Positions 24,835 to 36,143 of a stretch of DNA of 40,000 nucleotides are shown piece by piece. Position numbers and translations under genes: made by a program. Every line of letters begins with the position of its first letter. The first letter of the stretch is position 1. The DNA comes from Chromera velia (lineage: Eukaryota > Sar > Chromeraceae). The notes under the pieces were generated by a model, which saw only the letters and a list, made by a program, of their open reading frames with translations, was not told the DNA's origin and ran no database searches. Location of the stretch: assembly GCA_018398765.1 (NCBI GenBank), contig JAHBMJ010000721.1:1-40000 (forward strand), given 5' to 3'.

Positions 24835-25635
24835 CCCAATCCCCAAGGTGCTACTCTGGCCGAACGCGCAGGGTGGAAAGATTCCGCCTCGCTTCCTTCC
24901 TCCACTGATGCTGCTCTGACTCTGCTTCAGGAACAGGAGGCAGCAGCCTTTGTCCCCCTCTTTGGTCCCGATCCAATGACTGAGTCCCCCCCCAACACCC
25001 TGACGTCCCCTTCCCCTTTGTCCCCTGCTGACTTGCCTGCTGTCCATGCAACGGACCCGTCTCTGTCCTCGCAGCCCACTCAGCAGCCCATCCCCGAGTC
25101 TGCCCCACCGGCAACTCCCCCTCTCGCCTCTCCTTTCCCCATCACGCCTGCCCCGCTGCAGCCAGGCACGATGGTGATTGGTCGTTCCCCCGAGCATTCA
25201 CTCCTGTGGGTAGGAGAAATCTTTGGTGTCCTGCCGAGTGATAGAGCAGCAGAGGGTGATGTCCGATATGAGGTCCATGCGTGGGGTTCCCACCAGCGAT
25301 GTGCTCTGTCCTGCAGGCAGTGGGCACCGGGCTACTATTCCTCGGGAGGGGGGTATGTCTCGTATGATAAGCGTGCTTCCAAGTGTGCGGCAGAGATAGT
25401 TAAACTGTCGCACGGTCAGATCGCGGCAGCAGGCTTCAAGATGGAGCGTTCGCGGGGCAATCGCGGGTCTCGTCTTCCCCCTTCTCTCTGCTCTCATTTT
25501 GTCTCTGGCTCGGATGGGTGTCATTTCTATGAGTATCAGGTGCTCGTTTGTCTGACCCTTCTGTCGCATCTGCTGTTGCTTTTCTTGCTTCTATTGATCT
25601 GTCGGTGCATGCTGCAACCACGCACCGACCAGTGA
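24835..25635 (+). pseudogene. Copia integrase-RT linker with a frame change
   Basis: Same frame as integrase, Pro/Ser-rich, then a globular part (GTMVIGRSPEHSLLWVGEIF). From about 25533 the meaningful frame is the one starting one base earlier, which leads into RT; the old frame runs into TGA at 25633. This is an indel or a programmed -1 shift. I see no clear slippery heptamer. Confidence 0.6.
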
Positions 25636-26700
25636 GTTTGAAACATCTGTGTTCTGCTTCCCGTCAGCTTGTCTGTTTCGCAGACCAGAAGGAGGATCAG
25701 GGATAGATCGATCGGGAGGTCTACATCAGGACTCCGATCTCTGAGGTCCCGAGGAACGTTCCTCGCGTCCCTCTCCTCTGTGTGCGCACCGAGAAGCTTT
25801 AGGACGACGGCATGCGCAAGTTCAAGACGCGCACCGTCATCAACGGCAAGCAGGTCCCTCGGGAGGGTTTGAGCGTCGCCACCCGACTCTGCCCCCCCGA
25901 AGCTGTGCGCATTGTCCTGCAGATTGCGTTGGACGCTTGCAAGCGTCGAGGCGTTGACCTTTCCCTTCAGAAGGCCGACGTCGTACAGGCGTACCTACAA
26001 GCCCCGTTGCCTCCTGATCACCCCCCCCTCGCTGCTATCCCCCCTTCCGACCACCCAGACCATGGGCAGTTTCTCTGAGTCCTCCGCAAGGCCGTCTACG
26101 GCTTGCCCAACGCAGGCAAGGTCTTCGAGGATTTTCTTACCTCCGTCCTCCGCTCCCTTGGCTGGGAGCCAACGCTCTTTCCGGGTGTGTGGGTGTTGCG
26201 TAGTACCAATGGTGAGCTTCGTACTCTTTTGGCCACCTACTGTGATGATCTGCTCATTCTGGGTATCGGGGAGGATGCGGCAGCTACCATTGACCCCCTC
26301 AAGGACATCGTGACGTGCGGCGATTACACCGATCTCTCGGAGGGTCGTTTTATTGGTGTACAGTTCGACGTCTCCACCACCGGCGTGTTCTGCCACCAAC
26401 ATGACTACGTCGCCTCCCTTGTCCTCCCTCCTGATATGGCCGGCTCTGACCGACGTGCAGACAAGCCTCTCCCTGTCGGGTCTACGCATGAGGACGACAC
26501 CTCTCCTCTGCTGTCTACCGCAGGTGTGAAGGTCTTCCGAACCCTGCTTGGGCAGGTAGGCTATGTGGCGAGCTGCACACGGCCAGATGTCGCTCTCACA
26601 CACTCGTACCTATCACGTTTTCTGGCGTCTCCGACCGAGAGGGCTCTTCGTCTTCTCCTCCAAACGGTGTGCTACCTCCGTTCGCACCCATCTCTTGGGA
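25636..26700 (+). pseudogene. Copia reverse transcriptase
   Basis: Motifs in order: FKTRTVINGKQ (about 25820), KADVVQAYLQAPL (about 25974), LRKAVYGLPNAG (about 26080), TYCDDLLILG (the Y-x-D-D catalytic box, 26237-26266), and LLGQVGYVASCTRPDVA (about 26550), the copia 'tether' segment. Stops break it at 25711, 25799 and 26076 (TAG, TAG, TGA). Confidence 0.92.
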
Positions 26701-27338
26701 TCCACGTCCGTCCTTCCTCCGACCCGACCAAGCTGACTGCCATCGAGCATGGGGACTCATCGTTTGGTAACGCCGCCTCCCCACATCCTCAGACGGGCTG
26801 GGTTGTTTTTATCAACAACTCACCTTTCATTTGGAAAAGCAGGAGGCAATCCCGTGTAGCAAGATCAACTAGAAGAGCAGAGGTGCTCGCCCTGGAGGAA
26901 GGCATCGACGCCGCGCTGCATTTTGCGAACTGCACCGCCCCCTTCTAGTACTCCAACATCCGTGTCGGAATTGGCTGCGATGCAGCGAACGTTTTGTCTC
27001 TGCTGTTGTCTGGCGCCTCTTCTTCTGCCGAGCGTGCCCTCCTCCCCATTATCCGGGAGATGCAGGACAAGGCTTGTGTCGTTCCCCTCCAGGCCGCTAC
27101 TGACTTGGTCGAGCAACATAGGATTGGCATCTTCAAGATCCCTACCGATTCCAACCTCTCTGACCTCCTCACGAAGGCGCTCGACCTTGGCGCTCTGACT
27201 CGTCTCATGAGTCCCTCTCTCTCTCTTTCTCCAGTGTTTGGGAGCGAGATTGTGTTTTGTCTTCCTCCTCTTGCTCTGTGTGACCGCCCAACGATAGAGA
27301 AGGAAAGAAGGGGGGATGGGGAGGAGCTGACCACATGA
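26701..27338 (+). pseudogene. Copia RNase H and C-terminus
   Basis: HGDSSFGNA, TGWVVFINNSPFIWKSRRQS and STRRAEVLALEEGI match the copia RNase H core, with acidic residues D, E and D in place. A TAG at 26946 breaks it. NLSDLLTKAL at about 27150 is the conserved C-terminal motif of copia Pol. The frame ends at TGA 27336. Confidence 0.9.
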
Positions 27339-27379
27339 GAGCGTTTTGTTTGTTTCCCGGTTTTGTCAGCTACCGCTGT

Positions 27380-27391
27380 AGAAAGAAGAAG
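27380..27391 (+). other. Polypurine tract
   Basis: AGAAAGAAGAAG lies three bases before the 3' LTR, the usual place for plus-strand priming. Confidence 0.75.
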
Positions 27392-27394
27392 CTA

Positions 27395-27978
27395 CGTAAT
27401 ATTCCAGAAGCATGCTGCTCCTATTTTTTTGCTTGTCGATGCGCACTTCTTTTCTCTCTTTCCATTTGGTAAGGGGCGCATGCCGAGCAAATTGATTTTT
27501 AAAGCGCGTAAGTCCCCATCCGGATCCTTAAATGCTGCGCGCGCTATCATTGTTTCGGCTCACTTCACGCATGATATTCATCTTTCCATGCGCTTCTCTC
27601 TCTTTGACTGATCCCGGCTTGCCTCTCCTGTCAGTGATTGCACGTTGAGTGACGTACGCTGAGTCCCGATTGTTTATGCAAGTGATTGCCATCCCTGGAA
27701 CTCTTTCACTTTTCGTTTGGGGCTTTCCGGGGTTCTCGCACGCAGGGATTCCATCAGGCGTCTCCTTTCGCATGCATTTTGACTCACAATATTTCTCATT
27801 GTTTCGTCTTGATCGATTGCTAGAATTGGACGTTTTTTCCTCTGGGAGTGGCTCTCTGCTTGCCACTCAGTAACGACTTTCTCTGGAATAAGGACCTACG
27901 GATCGATTTTATCGTGAGTCTTTATTTCTGTCTTCGTGTGTAGCTAGATATTCGTTCTTATAGTCTAGCAAACATCTC
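27395..27978 (+). repeat. Copia 3' LTR
   Basis: Gap-free match to the 5' LTR. About 19 of 20 differences are transitions. Confidence 0.93.
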
Positions 27979-27991
27979 ACCTATATTCTAG

Positions 27992-28771
27992 TCTAGGCGA
28001 CGCACAGTGGTAAAAAAAAAAAAATAGACCTTTCCAGATTTTTTTTTTTCTTTTTTTCTACGAAGGATTTCCTAGAGCACCTCTGGGAGCACCTAGAGGA
28101 GCACCTTTTAAAAGTACTTTTAAACTAACTTCCTCACGAAGTTATTACTCAACTGAAAGTTTTAAACATCTTTTAACCCTAGTTTCAACCCTAGTTCCTA
28201 GTTTAGTTCTAGTCCTAGTTATTATTATACGTTTATCTCTACTAGTGTCTCTACTAGTATCTTCATCATTCCATCATCAACTTTGTTGAACACGGACTAA
28301 CCGATCTTTTTTCCCTTGTTCAACTGCACTGTCACCAGACTTTTCTCTCTTCTCTTTGCTGTGTCTGTTTAAAAAACTAACCATGTCTTCTTGTTTTTCA
28401 TTCACATTGACTTGCATCTGCCCTTTCTTTCTCGTAAATTCTGCAGCCACTTCAGTATCATCCCCATGCGGTATTGACTCGTGCTCTTGGTTGAACACAT
28501 TTTCACGGCTGGCCGCTGCATCTGCATCATTACCTTGCTCATCTTCCTTCTCCCCCTCGTCTTCAGCATCTTCATACAGTTTTTCAGATGCAAAGTTGGG
28601 ATACCTACCATGCTAAAAGTGAAACTGGGATCCTAGATATGATTCAAACTCTAGTTGAAGCTAGTCATTTAACCTTTATTTTTTTTTACATATACAATAA
28701 AATTTTTTTTAAAAAAAAAAGAATAGACGTTTTCAGATTTTTTTTTTTTTTACTACTGTGCGTCGCCTAGA
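27992..28771. mobile_element. MITE-like element with inverted repeats
   Basis: TCTAGGCGACGCACAGT at 27992-28008 and its reverse complement at 28755-28771 bound about 780 bp. The inverted repeat continues into a 13 bp A run (total about 33 bp, one mismatch). A TA pair flanks GGCGACGCACAG on each side, consistent with a TA target. An AATAGAC...CAGATT segment lies inside both ends in direct orientation. It begins 8 bp after the target duplication of the copia element. No transposase is seen. Confidence 0.8.
28277..28612 (-). other. Open acidic frame inside the MITE-like element
   Basis: A 112-codon frame with no stop between TAG at 28613 and its end at 28277. It encodes a hydrophilic acidic then basic sequence (EDAEDEGEKEDEQGNDAD, then FTRKKGQMQVNVNEKQED). 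It has no in-frame ATG, but CACTTTTAG just before could be a splice acceptor. It may be a captured exon or remnant of the parent transposon. Confidence 0.35.
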
Positions 28772-28957
28772 TTCCGATTTACTTTTTTATTTTTGTTATG
28801 ATATGCCTAGATTTTAGACTGTATAGTAAAAATCATGTATTTAGCATTCATGATATATTATAATTATTAAAGTTTATTCTAGTAAAACTTAATTTAATGT
28901 CTAGCTCCGAGTTAATGTTCATCATTTTATGATTGAAGTTACTGAACTATAACTAGT
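28772..28957. other. AT-rich spacer
   Basis: Nothing recognisable between two mobile elements. Confidence 0.6.
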
Positions 28958-29442
28958 TGCTTTGTCCCTCCTGTCTAGCCACCTTGTGGCATCCAGACAG
29001 AAGGTAAAGCGAGGACAAGAACCCTGGGGAAGATCTGGAGAAGAAACGTGAGCAACACTAACTTAAGCAACACTTTATAGGAGGTTTAGCTCTATATTAG
29101 TTTAAGCGCTAACGCAATCTCCCAGTAGGATTCCAATCAGCTGGGTTCATTCTATCATGCACGGTTTCTGCTCAGTCCTCTTTCTGTTCCTTTCTCTCAG
29201 ACTCTTGATCTATGATAAACAGACATTAGCCTCAAACGATCCTATCTGTTGCTCAATGCTCATTGATAAGTGATATGTTGTTTGAATGCGAACATTGCGA
29301 AGGTCAGACTCGACTTCGATCGACGCGCGCGCGACACGTACGAAACAAAGCGCGGCGGCGGAATGTGGCGCGGCATGTTGGCTCACTCAGTCACGGTGTA
29401 TGCGAAGGTTCAAAGGGCGGTAGCATAGGGTAGGACTCCACA
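28958..29442. repeat. Left direct repeat (LTR) of the non-autonomous element
   Basis: Aligns end to end with 31012-31496 at equal length, apart from substitutions. Confidence 0.9.
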
Positions 29443-31011
29443 GATCCTCCCTGGCTACGGACAGGAAAATCGCGTCCTCGCGATCAACAAATGAAAAGAC
29501 CGAGCATGCGCCTCAATGCCTAAAATGGATCTTATCCAAGTCGCCATAGATGTTGTTACAGCTTCGAGAACTCCATCTCGATGGCATTCGTGTCGAAATA
29601 TTTAAGGCGCTACATGAATCAGAACGATTTCAAAGCGCCACGATGTATGAGGCGCTAGGTGAGGCGTGCTCGCAAGTCTAAAATCACCTAGAGATATGCG
29701 CCTGATACAGATACTGGTGGCACCAATAAAAGTACTTCTCCAGCGCCTGTGTATGTTATTGACCGGAAGACTCGATTGGAGTTGTGGGTCTCCAGCACCA
29801 GCTAGTCCAAGAGTATGATGCCCATATATATGCGTCCAACTCGGCGTCAACGAATTGTTAACAGCTGCAAAGGGATGTAGAGAAAAGAAAAGGGTGCAGC
29901 TACATACTGCTCCGCTCATAGCTTCCTGAAAGCCTGTTTGCATGTCGGCCATCCTCATTCTTACTAAGCTACCATGCCAAACCAAGTGACTTCAGAACAC
30001 TCTGTCACGACCTCACTCCTCGAGGTACATTGCTCTGATTGTTCAATCGTTTGCTTTATGAGCAGCCATCACCGGCTTCAAATTCTTCCACTTTCTTACT
30101 GTCAGTCGAGAGGAACGATGCAACCGGGGTTTACCAACCCATCACAGGGGAACCCAGCCACGTGGCAGCAGTCACACACTTAACTTTTCGTACTTCAGGC
30201 CTGCCGTTCCCTCAGGGGCATCAAATACATCCAATGCCTCCTGGCTCAACATCAAGATCGAAAGTATAAGTCTTCTCAGCTTCCAACAGCGTGTCACTTT
30301 GCAGTAGAAAGAACTCTCTCAGCTCCGCTCTCTTGGAGGGAAGTCCCGATGACTTCATATGCATATGTACACAATGGATGGAGTGGTTGTAGGGCTGTAG
30401 CACACTCAGCCTCCTGCTAAGCGCCCATACCTTTTGCATCATTTCAACGTAAAAGGATTATCGCACAGAGGTGCCAACCACCGTAAATAAGCGCACACAC
30501 CAGCTGCCAGAGTCAGACAGTCAGTCATGTGCAGACACAGACACAGCAAACAGCAGAGTCACAGCTGGACACAAGCCAGTCCCATTCAATCAGACATAGA
30601 ACCAGTCATACACTCGCAGATTCTGAAGAGCAAGCAAAAGAAGCAATCTACTGGCCGTTTTAATTGCGATATACTCGTAGACGGCAATCTCTGTGAGACG
30701 GAGTCACTCGAAAGTCCAAGCAACATCAAGCAACATCTTCATGATATCAGTTCCAAGCAGAGGTCCCCGATCCACTTCTTCAATCAGGACCACCACCTCG
30801 AGTTCCTTGATCCCCCCACAATAATCTCAAAAAGAGGGCTCCGGACAGCTTGGGACGCAAGGGGACGCTGAATTCTCCTACTTACGGTCTTTGCCTGACC
30901 GTGCCCATATCGTTGCAATCGGCTTTCTACTGTTGCGCAAAAGGAAGATCTGATCTCCATCACAGAAGGAAAACGAGAGTCGACACTCATCGAGCTGAGC
31001 GGTCACCACAA

Positions 31012-31496
31012 TGCTTTCTCCCTCCTGTCTAGCCGCCTTGTGGCGTCCAGACAGAAGGTAAAGCGAGGACAAGAACCTAAGGGAAATTCTAGAGAGGGAA
31101 CGTGAGCAACACTAACTTAAGCAACAGTTTATAGGAGGTTTAGCTCTATATTAGTTTAAGCGCTAACGCAATCTCCCAGTAGGATTCCAATCAGCTGGGT
31201 TCATTTTATCATGTACGGTTTCAGCTCAGTTCTCTTTCTGTTCCTCTCTCTCAGATTCTTGATTTATGACGAACAGATATTAGCCTCAAACGATTCTATC
31301 TGTTGCTCAATGCTCATTGACAAGTGACATGTTGCTTGAATGCGAACATTGTGAAGGTCAGACTCGACTTCGATCGACGCACGCGCGACACGTATGAAGC
31401 AAAGCGTGGTGGCGGAATGTGACGCAGCATGCTGGCTCACTCAGTCACGGTGTATACGAAGGCTCAAAGAGTGGCGCCACAGGGTAGGACTCCACA
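31012..31496. repeat. Right direct repeat (LTR) of the non-autonomous element
   Basis: Second copy of 28958-29442; starts ATGCTTTCTCCC and ends GACTCCACA. Confidence 0.9.
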
Positions 31497-32100
31497 TGGT
31501 ATATCATTATGTATAGCCTTTCTCATTGAAGTTACAATGGAGTATGATCATTCCAGGCTATAGATTTCAGGGCTTAAAACTGCAGCTAATGAATTGAGTG
31601 CATGGTCAGGCTTTGGAATAAGCCTAGTCAGTGTTTTTACTAGAGTTTTTCCTTGAACTACCATGGTAGTGGTATACATCCTCAGGTCCACTGGTTACCA
31701 CCTCATGGTTATCAAAGTGATGGTAACTAGCTACTGGCTAAAAGGGGCCGGTAGTAACTCTTAACCGTACTGTGTACCTGCCTGGTTGACTATGCCCGCC
31801 AGCCATCGTCTACCAATAACGAAAGGCAGTCTATTTCGGATTTAACGATTCGTTACTACTGCCATCTGCAGGGGCGATATTTATATACCTTTATAAGACA
31901 TACAAAACCGCGGTCCGCGGCTAACCGCGGCAGTGCTCTGGGGCACCACTAAATCACTTATCAGTCATTTATCACTTATGATCAACTTACTGCGTACAGA
32001 CGGAGCATAGTTTTACAGTTTGGTCGGTTCATAGGCAGAATTATACAAAACTTGATACAGATGCCAGTGGAACCATCCTTGAACGCCTTGCATAACACAA
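31497..32100. other. Intergenic region with a recurring 40 bp segment
   Basis: No gene. 31931-31972 repeats the segment seen at 2653-2694 (CAGTGCTCT... CACCACTAAATCACTTA), possibly the edge of another dispersed element. Confidence 0.5.
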
Positions 32101-32383
32101 AAAAAGCCTTGACATCCCCTTGTGCGCCGCTGATCGCCCCCGGTAAGAGTCCCACGTCAAGAAAAGGTCATCTGTCGAGTGTGAAGGAGTTCTTTTTGTT
32201 TTCTGTCCGGGAAAGAGAGGCGGAAGTGACGGGGAGAGGTTCGAGTGTGCACTCTCCTTCTTTTGCAACTCCTTTTTTCCATTTGCGTTTCTTTTTTAAT
32301 TTCTCCTTTTCTTCCTTCCTTCCTTTCCTTGATGTTGATTGATTCATTTCTGTATCCATCACCATTTTCCCTTTCTTCTGCAG

Positions 32384-32694
32384 GAGATATCGTCTGGCTC
32401 TTTGCACCAACAGCAACGAGGCAGATAAGCAAAATCAACTGATCGACTACTTCGGTGAGTCACTCCCGTCTTTTTTCCTGTTCAAAGAGGGAAGGAAGGA
32501 AGGAGGGAACAAACAGACAGACGACCCGATTTTTAAATTCTTCCGATCCTTTGAGTGTCATAAGGTGCGTGTCAATGAGAAACATCGATCGATTTCAAGC
32601 CTTGCACACCGCCCTGAGCTAGTAGTTCTATCGTGCGTGCTACCAGCTATGAACCTTTCCTTGTTTTGAAGCGCTGCAGGCGTGCCCTACTGAG
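32384..32694 (+). other. Candidate plus-strand terminal exons of an unknown gene
   Basis: TTCTGCAG acceptor at 32376-32383, a 70 bp frame encoding RYRLALCTNSNEADKQNQL and ending in a GTGAGT donor after 32453, then a GCTGCAG acceptor near 32681 and a stop four codons later (VPY then TGA). Splice signals and composition are gene-like, and the direction is convergent with the phosphodiesterase. The upstream part (a frame from about 32100 to a GTAAGA at 32142) is short and preceded by a stop. I do not recognise the product. Confidence 0.3.
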
Positions 32695-32739
32695 AACAAT
32701 TCAATCCATGCAAGACAGAACCCTCTCTGGAGCAATTTG

Positions 32740-33010
32740 GCTGTCTTTCATCGTCTCCGGATGGTTGGATCGTTGTCCCCCCCCCCTTTCCCACTTTGTG
32801 TGTGTGTTTTTTCTTTATGTTGTAGTGCACATTTAGAAGCGAAAGTCCCCCTCGCTGCTTCAGTCAACCAAAGAAGCTTCTCTCGAACAATCCGGCGGCT
32901 TCTCATCGTCTCCAGAAGGTCGGTCTAACTTTGTCCCCTTTCCCACTTTGTCTTTGTGTTGTAATGCAGATGCAGAACCAGAAGTAACCCTCGCTGGTTC
33001 AGCAAGTTGC
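32740..33010. repeat. Degenerate tandem duplication at the phosphodiesterase 3' end
   Basis: TCATCGTCTCC, CCCCTTTCCCACTTTGT, a TGTTGTARTGCA segment and CCCTCGCTG occur in the same order starting near 32748 and near 32905, a unit of about 160 bp. The second copy overlaps the last coding exon of the phosphodiesterase. Confidence 0.6.
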
Positions 33011-36000
33011 GTTTGTTCTGGAACAGCCATTTCTTGCTCCTCAGGCGTTTGGGAAGGGAGCACTGCGAAAGGTGATTCTCTTGTTCTGTCTCTTCTCGGC
33101 GTTCTGCTCTTTATCGAGAGAGACAGTTCTGAAGGAGCGACAGGGGGGGGGTCGAAGAGTTGAGAGGGCACTTGAAGTGCCGTCTCTGGGAGTTTCCACT
33201 TCTCCACGTTCTCTTCCATATTTGCCAAGCAGACCGAGCTAATCTGTTCGGGGCTCAACATCTGATTCATCGCTGTTGGTTTCTTTTGGCTCGGACTGTC
33301 TCGAGGTGACTCTCGTGCCGCCTTCTCCACTCGCGAGAGCTCAACATACAGCTCTCTGCACATACAGGAGAGAAGAAGTGAGCCGATTTCAAATACTCCT
33401 CCGACAGACAAATTCGAACCATGTCTTCCCAGAGCCTCTCCATCATCTCACCCATCCGTTCACCCGTTCGAGCCACCGCACAAAGGCTCTTCCGCCTATC
33501 CACCCACCTAAATGACCCACTCCCCTGCTAACGGACCTGCAAACAAAGTTGAGGAATCCAATCTGTGATTTGCACAACCCAGAGGGCGAGGAGCCTTCAC
33601 GCCCACACAGAGGAGAAATAGGGAGCGACAGGACCTTCTCCCTGTCGCCCTGTTTGAAGAACTCTTCTGTCACTGCCAGTGAACGCGCGAAGTGCACAGG
33701 CCAGGGCTTTGTGCTGTGTCCTGCAAGCTCACGAGAAGAAAAGTTGGGGGGAGAAGAGACCATGAGACGAGCCAAACATGAGAGGACACGACAAGACTCT
33801 TTGCGGTATCCCTCAGTGCCTCTCTCTGTCTCTCTTCAAGGGTATCAAAGAGAGTAGACCAACCATTTATCAAGCCGGAACCTGCTTAACATAGACGTAA
33901 ACCAACGTACGGACGATCCGACTTACCGAGGTCTGCTGCCTTCAGACACGCCCTTGTGACCATCCAGACATCCTGTTCCATCACTTCCACGTTCTTCTCT
34001 GAGGAAGAAGACGGAGATCCCCAGGTGTCCCCACAGGGACTCGAGGCAAACTCGGGGTCCTTCAACCTCAACTTCATCGCCGCCACGAATTCGAAGTGCT
34101 GCACAAATCAACAAGCGAAGAAATGAATGCATCAGGGAAGGAAAAAAGGAAGGAGTGAATGGATGGGTGAACGCAAAGTGGTTGATGTAGATTCCCAACA
34201 ACCAGCAGGATACACGAAGAAAAAAGACGTAAAGCAAAACGAATTGCGGCGAAGACTGAGGAAGACGCGCCGTGAAGTCAAAACGTTGGATTCGTGAGGT
34301 ACCTTTGAAGTGGATAAATGCAAAGCTACTCGAGAAGAAGAGCCCTGGCACTTTGTCATGAATGGATGCACAAATAAAAAACACATTTGGGACTGTGTAA
34401 GAAATTCGGCGTCCCAATTTGATCTCTCTTTCACTTTCGCTTCCACTCATTTTTTCGGATCGTGGATTTTCACTCTCACACACACGCACGTTCACAGACA
34501 CACGTATGCACGCACTCTGGCTTCTCTCCGGTTGAAGCCAGCATGCCTGCCTGCCTGCCTGCTTAATTGTCTGTCTAAGCAGTGAGGGTGAGGGAAGTCC
34601 GTATGGAGAGGGGACGGAAAAGGAAGCAAAAGAACACCACCCTTCCAGCCGCCCTCCGCCCTCTCGGCTGTCTACCTACCTTCCTCATGTCTGTGTCCAG
34701 AATCAGATCGATAATGCTGGATCGGGCCATTTTCCGATCCTCAGGCTCAAGCTTACTCTGCACGAAAGAAAGGTTTGAGTGACATTGCAGACTTATGGTA
34801 TCTGAAGCAGCGTGAGATGCTGTGCTTGCTGAATTAAGGACGTCTGCTTCCTGCATTGTTGAATGAAAACTCCAACTGCATGACTCTGCTCCAAACAAAC
34901 AACGCCCCCCAAACTTCACAAGGATGAGAGCTTTTCAAAGACACACCAAGGCTCGAGGGACCCTTCAGAGTCATTTCATGAAGCAAAAAGACTGACGAGA
35001 ATATTGCATCCAGGTTTCTGCATCAGGCGAAATGTCTGCGCGGCATGGAAGCTCTCGAGGACGCTTCGGTCGTTGTAATTCACTGCGAGGTCTGAGGAGC
35101 TGCAGACAGATCGGGAGTCTCTGATGACATGCCAAACCACGGCCTTATTTTGAGAAGTGAAATGAGCTCAGGGAAAAAATTTAAGTGCAAACACACAAGA
35201 GGGCCATCCTCCGTCCTGCTGTCACTGCGGAACACCGCATTAGTCTAAGCACACACACGTTTTACTTTGAGCCAAGCAACCATGAGGACACTCACTCACT
35301 CACTCACTCACCTGTTGATGTGGAACATGTTGTTCACTCCCTCATGGCCGACGTCGTGGCAGAGGGCAGCAATGACGATGGAGACGTTCCGGACAGGGCT
35401 CAGAAAAGGACGCACACCCACGTGCTCTGTCAGCCAGACGGTCATCAACGCAACCTGGAAAGATGAGAAAGTCGTGCATGACACAGAAGGTCAACAAACA
35501 AACACAAAGTCACCAGTGCAAGCCGGGGGGAAGAGCCACCTAACAGCACCACGGGAGTGACAGACAAAAAGGGCGATGGTGGCTAGTGCTACAGTCCGCA
35601 AAAGGTCAAAATGCCCGATTCAGGAGCACAACCAATAAGTTTCTTCTAGTCCCGACGTCTACATGCAGAAAGAGGGCCTGCATGCATACACGATCGATTG
35701 GCGCAACAACTCAATGACATGCATCTGCATGATCTCTTTCACTTTAGACTGACGTCCGCTCCGTGCACAGCGTTGTGGTAGGAGGCCTGAGTTGAGTACC
35801 CTGACTGGACCTGCACGGGATCAGATTGACGAATTGCTCCTTGGCACGCGCATTCATGGTCGAGTGGCATCATCAATTCTTCCGACTACCTCTTTGCTTC
35901 TTTCGATTCCTCGTTCGTCCTTTTTTTTTTGTTGGTCTCTGACATTTCCACTTCGCTTTATTTCCTTCCAGCTGAATACAAGAGTATATGGAAAACGGAA

Positions 36001-36109
36001 ACACTATGTTTTTCGAAACTAGGCTTCCTTCGCCCTTTCTTTGCAGCTTGAATCTCAGTCGACTCTCCCCACCCCTTCCCTCTGTGTGTGTGGGGGGGGC
36101 CGGGAGGTG

Positions 36110-36143
<34 letters not shown>

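Larger units (their letters stand above)
20659..27978 (+). mobile_element. Full-length Ty1/copia LTR retrotransposon
   Basis: Two 584 bp LTRs (20659-21242 and 27395-27978) enclose a primer-binding site, gag, integrase, reverse transcriptase and RNase H in copia order (integrase before RT), and a polypurine tract. CCTAT at 20654-20658 recurs at 27980-27984, a likely 5 bp target duplication with one extra base on the right. The LTRs differ at about 20 positions (about 3.4 percent by eye), so the insertion is fairly recent. Several in-frame stops and one frame change make this copy inactive as read. Confidence 0.96.
28958..31496. mobile_element. Non-autonomous LTR retrotransposon (LARD/TRIM-like)
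   Basis: Direct repeats of 485 bp at 28958-29442 and 31012-31496 begin TGCTTT and end CCACA, enclosing 1569 bp. The interior holds only weak frames, none with gag or pol motifs, so the element would depend on another element's proteins. The repeats differ at very roughly 8-10 percent of positions, more than the copia LTRs, so it looks older. I find no matching target duplication (CTAGT against TGGTA), and no convincing primer-binding site or polypurine tract, so the orientation is unknown. Confidence 0.8.

Noticed and set aside
29602-29985. 127-residue minus-strand frame inside the non-autonomous LTR element
   Set aside because: No gag, pol or other domain, no splice signals, and no low-divergence copy to compare with.
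28958-31496. Simple segmental duplication instead of an LTR element
   Set aside because: Equal 485 bp repeats with sharp edges and TG...CA ends around unrelated interior fit LTRs better, though the missing target duplication keeps some doubt.
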